Shown here piece by piece: positions 13,759 through 15,024 of a stretch of 15,024 bases of DNA (position 1 is the stretch's first letter; every line of letters begins with the position of its first letter). The notes under the pieces are model-generated. The model did no database searches and was not told the origin of the DNA. It was given only the letters and a program-made list of their open reading frames with translations. Location: positions 1-15,024 of the forward strand of contig JAWWPY010000462.1 of NCBI GenBank assembly GCA_033854735.1, written 5' to 3'. The translations under genes were made by a program, and so were the position numbers. The DNA comes from JAWWPY01 sp033854735 (GTDB taxonomy: Bacteria > Actinomycetota > Actinomycetes > Streptosporangiales > Streptosporangiaceae).

Positions 13759-14712
13759 GTGGGAACCAAGGCCCCGGCGCTGGCCATCGATATCGGCGGG
13801 ACCAAGATCGCTGTCGGGCTGGTCGAGCCCGACGGGCGGCTGCTGACCTGGGCGCAGATTCCCACCCCGCGGCTGGACGCCGAGCAGCTCTGGCGCACGC
13901 TGGACTCGCTGATCAGCCGGGCCATCGCGGAGGCTCACGTCGAGGCGCCCGAGGGCCTGGCCGGCGTCGGATGCGGCTGCGGCGGCCCGATGGAGTGGCC
14001 GGCCGGGAATGTCTCCCCGCTGAACATCCCGGCCTGGCGCGCGTTCCCGCTCGGTAAGCGGCTCCAGGAGCGGTTCCCCGGCCTGCCGGTCCGGCTGCAC
14101 AACGACGCGATCTGCATGGCGGTCGGCGAGCACTGGCGGGGCGCCGGGCGGGGCCGGCGCACGATGCTCGGCATGGTGGTCTCCACCGGCGTCGGCGGCG
14201 GCCTGGTGCTCGATGGCAGGCTCATCAACGGGGCGACAGGCAATGCCGGCCATATCGGCCACGTGGTGGTCGACCCGGACGGGCCGCCGTGCCTGTGCGG
14301 CGGGCGCGGCTGCGTGGAGGCGATCGCCCGCGGGCCCGCGCTGGCCGCGTGGGCCCAGGCCGAAGGGTGGCGGCCCGGCCAGATGGACGCGACCGCCAAG
14401 GAGCTCGCGGATGACGCGGCCCAAGGCCACCCGGTCGGGCTGGCCGCGATGCGCCGGGCCGGCCGGGCGCTCGGCATCGGCATCGCCTCCGCCACCCATC
14501 TGTGCGACCTGGAGGTGGTCGCGGTCGGGGGAGGGCTGTCCCAGGCCGGGGCGTTGCTGCTCGATCCGCTTGAGGAGTCGTTGCGGCTGCATGTGGGTCT
14601 TGATTTCGCGCGCGAGGTGGTCGTGGTGCCAGCGGCGCTCGGCCTGAGCGCCGGGCTGGTCGGTGCGGCCGCGCTGCTGTTCGCCGCCGACCGCTACTGG
14701 CCGGGCGAGTGA
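13759..14712 (+). CDS. ROK-family sugar kinase
   Basis: A 317-residue ROK (repressor, ORF, kinase) protein without an N-terminal helix-turn-helix, so a kinase rather than a repressor. Seen: phosphate-1 motif DIGGTK (11-16), catalytic Asp116 in HNDA, STGVGGGLV (142-150), and the zinc motif with His168 and Cys178, Cys180, Cys185 (CLCGGRGC). The sugar-contact segment reads GNAGHIGH (161-168), with His165 where glucokinases usually have Glu. From memory E. coli NanK also has AGHIGH, so N-acetylmannosamine or another sugar is possible instead of glucose. The start is GTG at 13759 with GGGAG about 8 bases upstream. Length is normal. The substrate is uncertain. Confidence 0.9.
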   Translation: MGTKAPALAIDIGGTKIAVGLVEPDGRLLTWAQIPTPRLDAEQLWRTLDSLISRAIAEAHVEAPEGLAGVGCGCGGPMEWPAGNVSPLNIPAWRAFPLGKRLQERFPGLPVRLHNDAICMAVGEHWRGAGRGRRTMLGMVVSTGVGGGLVLDGRLINGATGNAGHIGHVVVDPDGPPCLCGGRGCVEAIARGPALAAWAQAEGWRPGQMDATAKELADDAAQGHPVGLAAMRRAGRALGIGIASATHLCDLEVVAVGGGLSQAGALLLDPLEESLRLHVGLDFAREVVVVPAALGLSAGLVGAAALLFAADRYWPGE

Positions 14713-14752
14713 GGGAGCAAATGCGGGACGGCGAAGTGCGAGACTGCACAGC

Positions 14753-15024
14753 ATGACGACGGCGTCCTCCCCGGTCCGGCCGGATGACATGGCCACCGCG
14801 CGCGAGGTGCTCCGCAGCGTCCTGGCGCCCACTCCGCTGCTGCGTTCCCGCGTGCTGTCCGACCGCCTCGGCGGCCCGGTGTTCCTGAAATGCGAGAACC
14901 TGCAGCGGACCGGGTCGTTCAAGGCCCGCGGGGCGTACCTCCGGATCTCGCGGCTCACCGGCGCCGAGCGGGCCCGCGGCGTGGTGGCGGCGAGCGCGGG
15001 CAACCACGCCCAGGGGGTCGCCTT
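14753..15024 (+). CDS. Threonine/serine ammonia-lyase, N-terminal part
   Basis: Ninety complete codons of a fold-type II PLP enzyme, cut by the window end. Visible motifs are LAPTPLLRS (24-32), FLKCENLQRTGSFKARGA with the PLP lysine Lys57, and the substrate loop SAGNHAQG (81-88). Together these are typical of the IlvA/TdcB family, which deaminates threonine to 2-oxobutyrate for isoleucine synthesis or degradation. The start is the ATG at 14753; the ribosome site is weak. The gap after the ROK gene is 40 bp, so co-transcription is possible. Whether a C-terminal regulatory ACT domain follows cannot be seen. Confidence 0.88.
   Translation, partial: MTTASSPVRPDDMATAREVLRSVLAPTPLLRSRVLSDRLGGPVFLKCENLQRTGSFKARGAYLRISRLTGAERARGVVAASAGNHAQGVA

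Noticed and set aside
13677..13925. The longer N-terminus of the MoxR ATPase.
   Set aside because: The extra 83 residues are translated from the antisense strand of the ROK kinase and the promoter gap, and do not look like protein.
12165..14057. A 630-codon plus-strand open frame across the MoxR gene.
   Set aside because: It is antisense to an ATPase with intact motifs; its translation is low-complexity and family-less.

Overview
The window comes from a very GC-rich bacterium, most likely a filamentous or related Actinomycetota. Pointers are strong G/C bias at third codon positions, GTG starts, an Rv1155-like F420-type oxidoreductase, Tat export signals and several genes whose closest remembered relatives are mycobacterial. 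The genus cannot be set from sequence alone.

Layout. (1) 14-2030, minus strand: a PPOX/F420-type flavin/deazaflavin oxidoreductase, a 77-residue DUF4287 protein ending 3 bases before it, and a thiolase resembling mycobacterial FadA3. (2) 2207-3595, plus: cystathionine beta-synthase with a CBS pair, divergent from the thiolase across a 176-bp gap holding a small palindrome. (3) 3596-7920, plus: two tandem paralogous Tat-signal proteins of about 544 residues, each behind a 500-550 bp non-coding region. I read them as remote members of the DyP-type peroxidase superfamily (DUF7405-like). (4) 7977-9140, plus: cystathionine gamma-synthase/lyase. (5) 9196-10071, minus: two small membrane proteins. 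(6) 10209-13676, minus: a VWA-domain protein and a MoxR-type AAA+ ATPase, an apparent operon like mycobacterial Rv0958/Rv0959. (7) 13759-14712, plus: a ROK-family sugar kinase. (8) 14753 to the window end, plus: the N-terminal part of a threonine/serine ammonia-lyase.

The backbone fadA3 - cbs - metB follows, from memory, the mycobacterial order Rv1074c - Rv1077 - Rv1079. Together cbs and metB can move sulfur between homocysteine and cysteine. The tandem exported proteins sit inside that conserved block and look like the accessory insertion.

The most interesting part is the control region of the tandem pair. Both copies carry an identical 21-bp block, a (semi)palindrome whose start lies exactly 43 bp before the block, and a downstream leader that shares short motifs and a GCAGGC/GCCTGC hairpin. 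The intervening bases have diverged, so these look like retained cis elements of a small co-regulated, exported, possibly haem-binding protein system. No CRISPR array, insertion sequence, tRNA or rRNA was seen.
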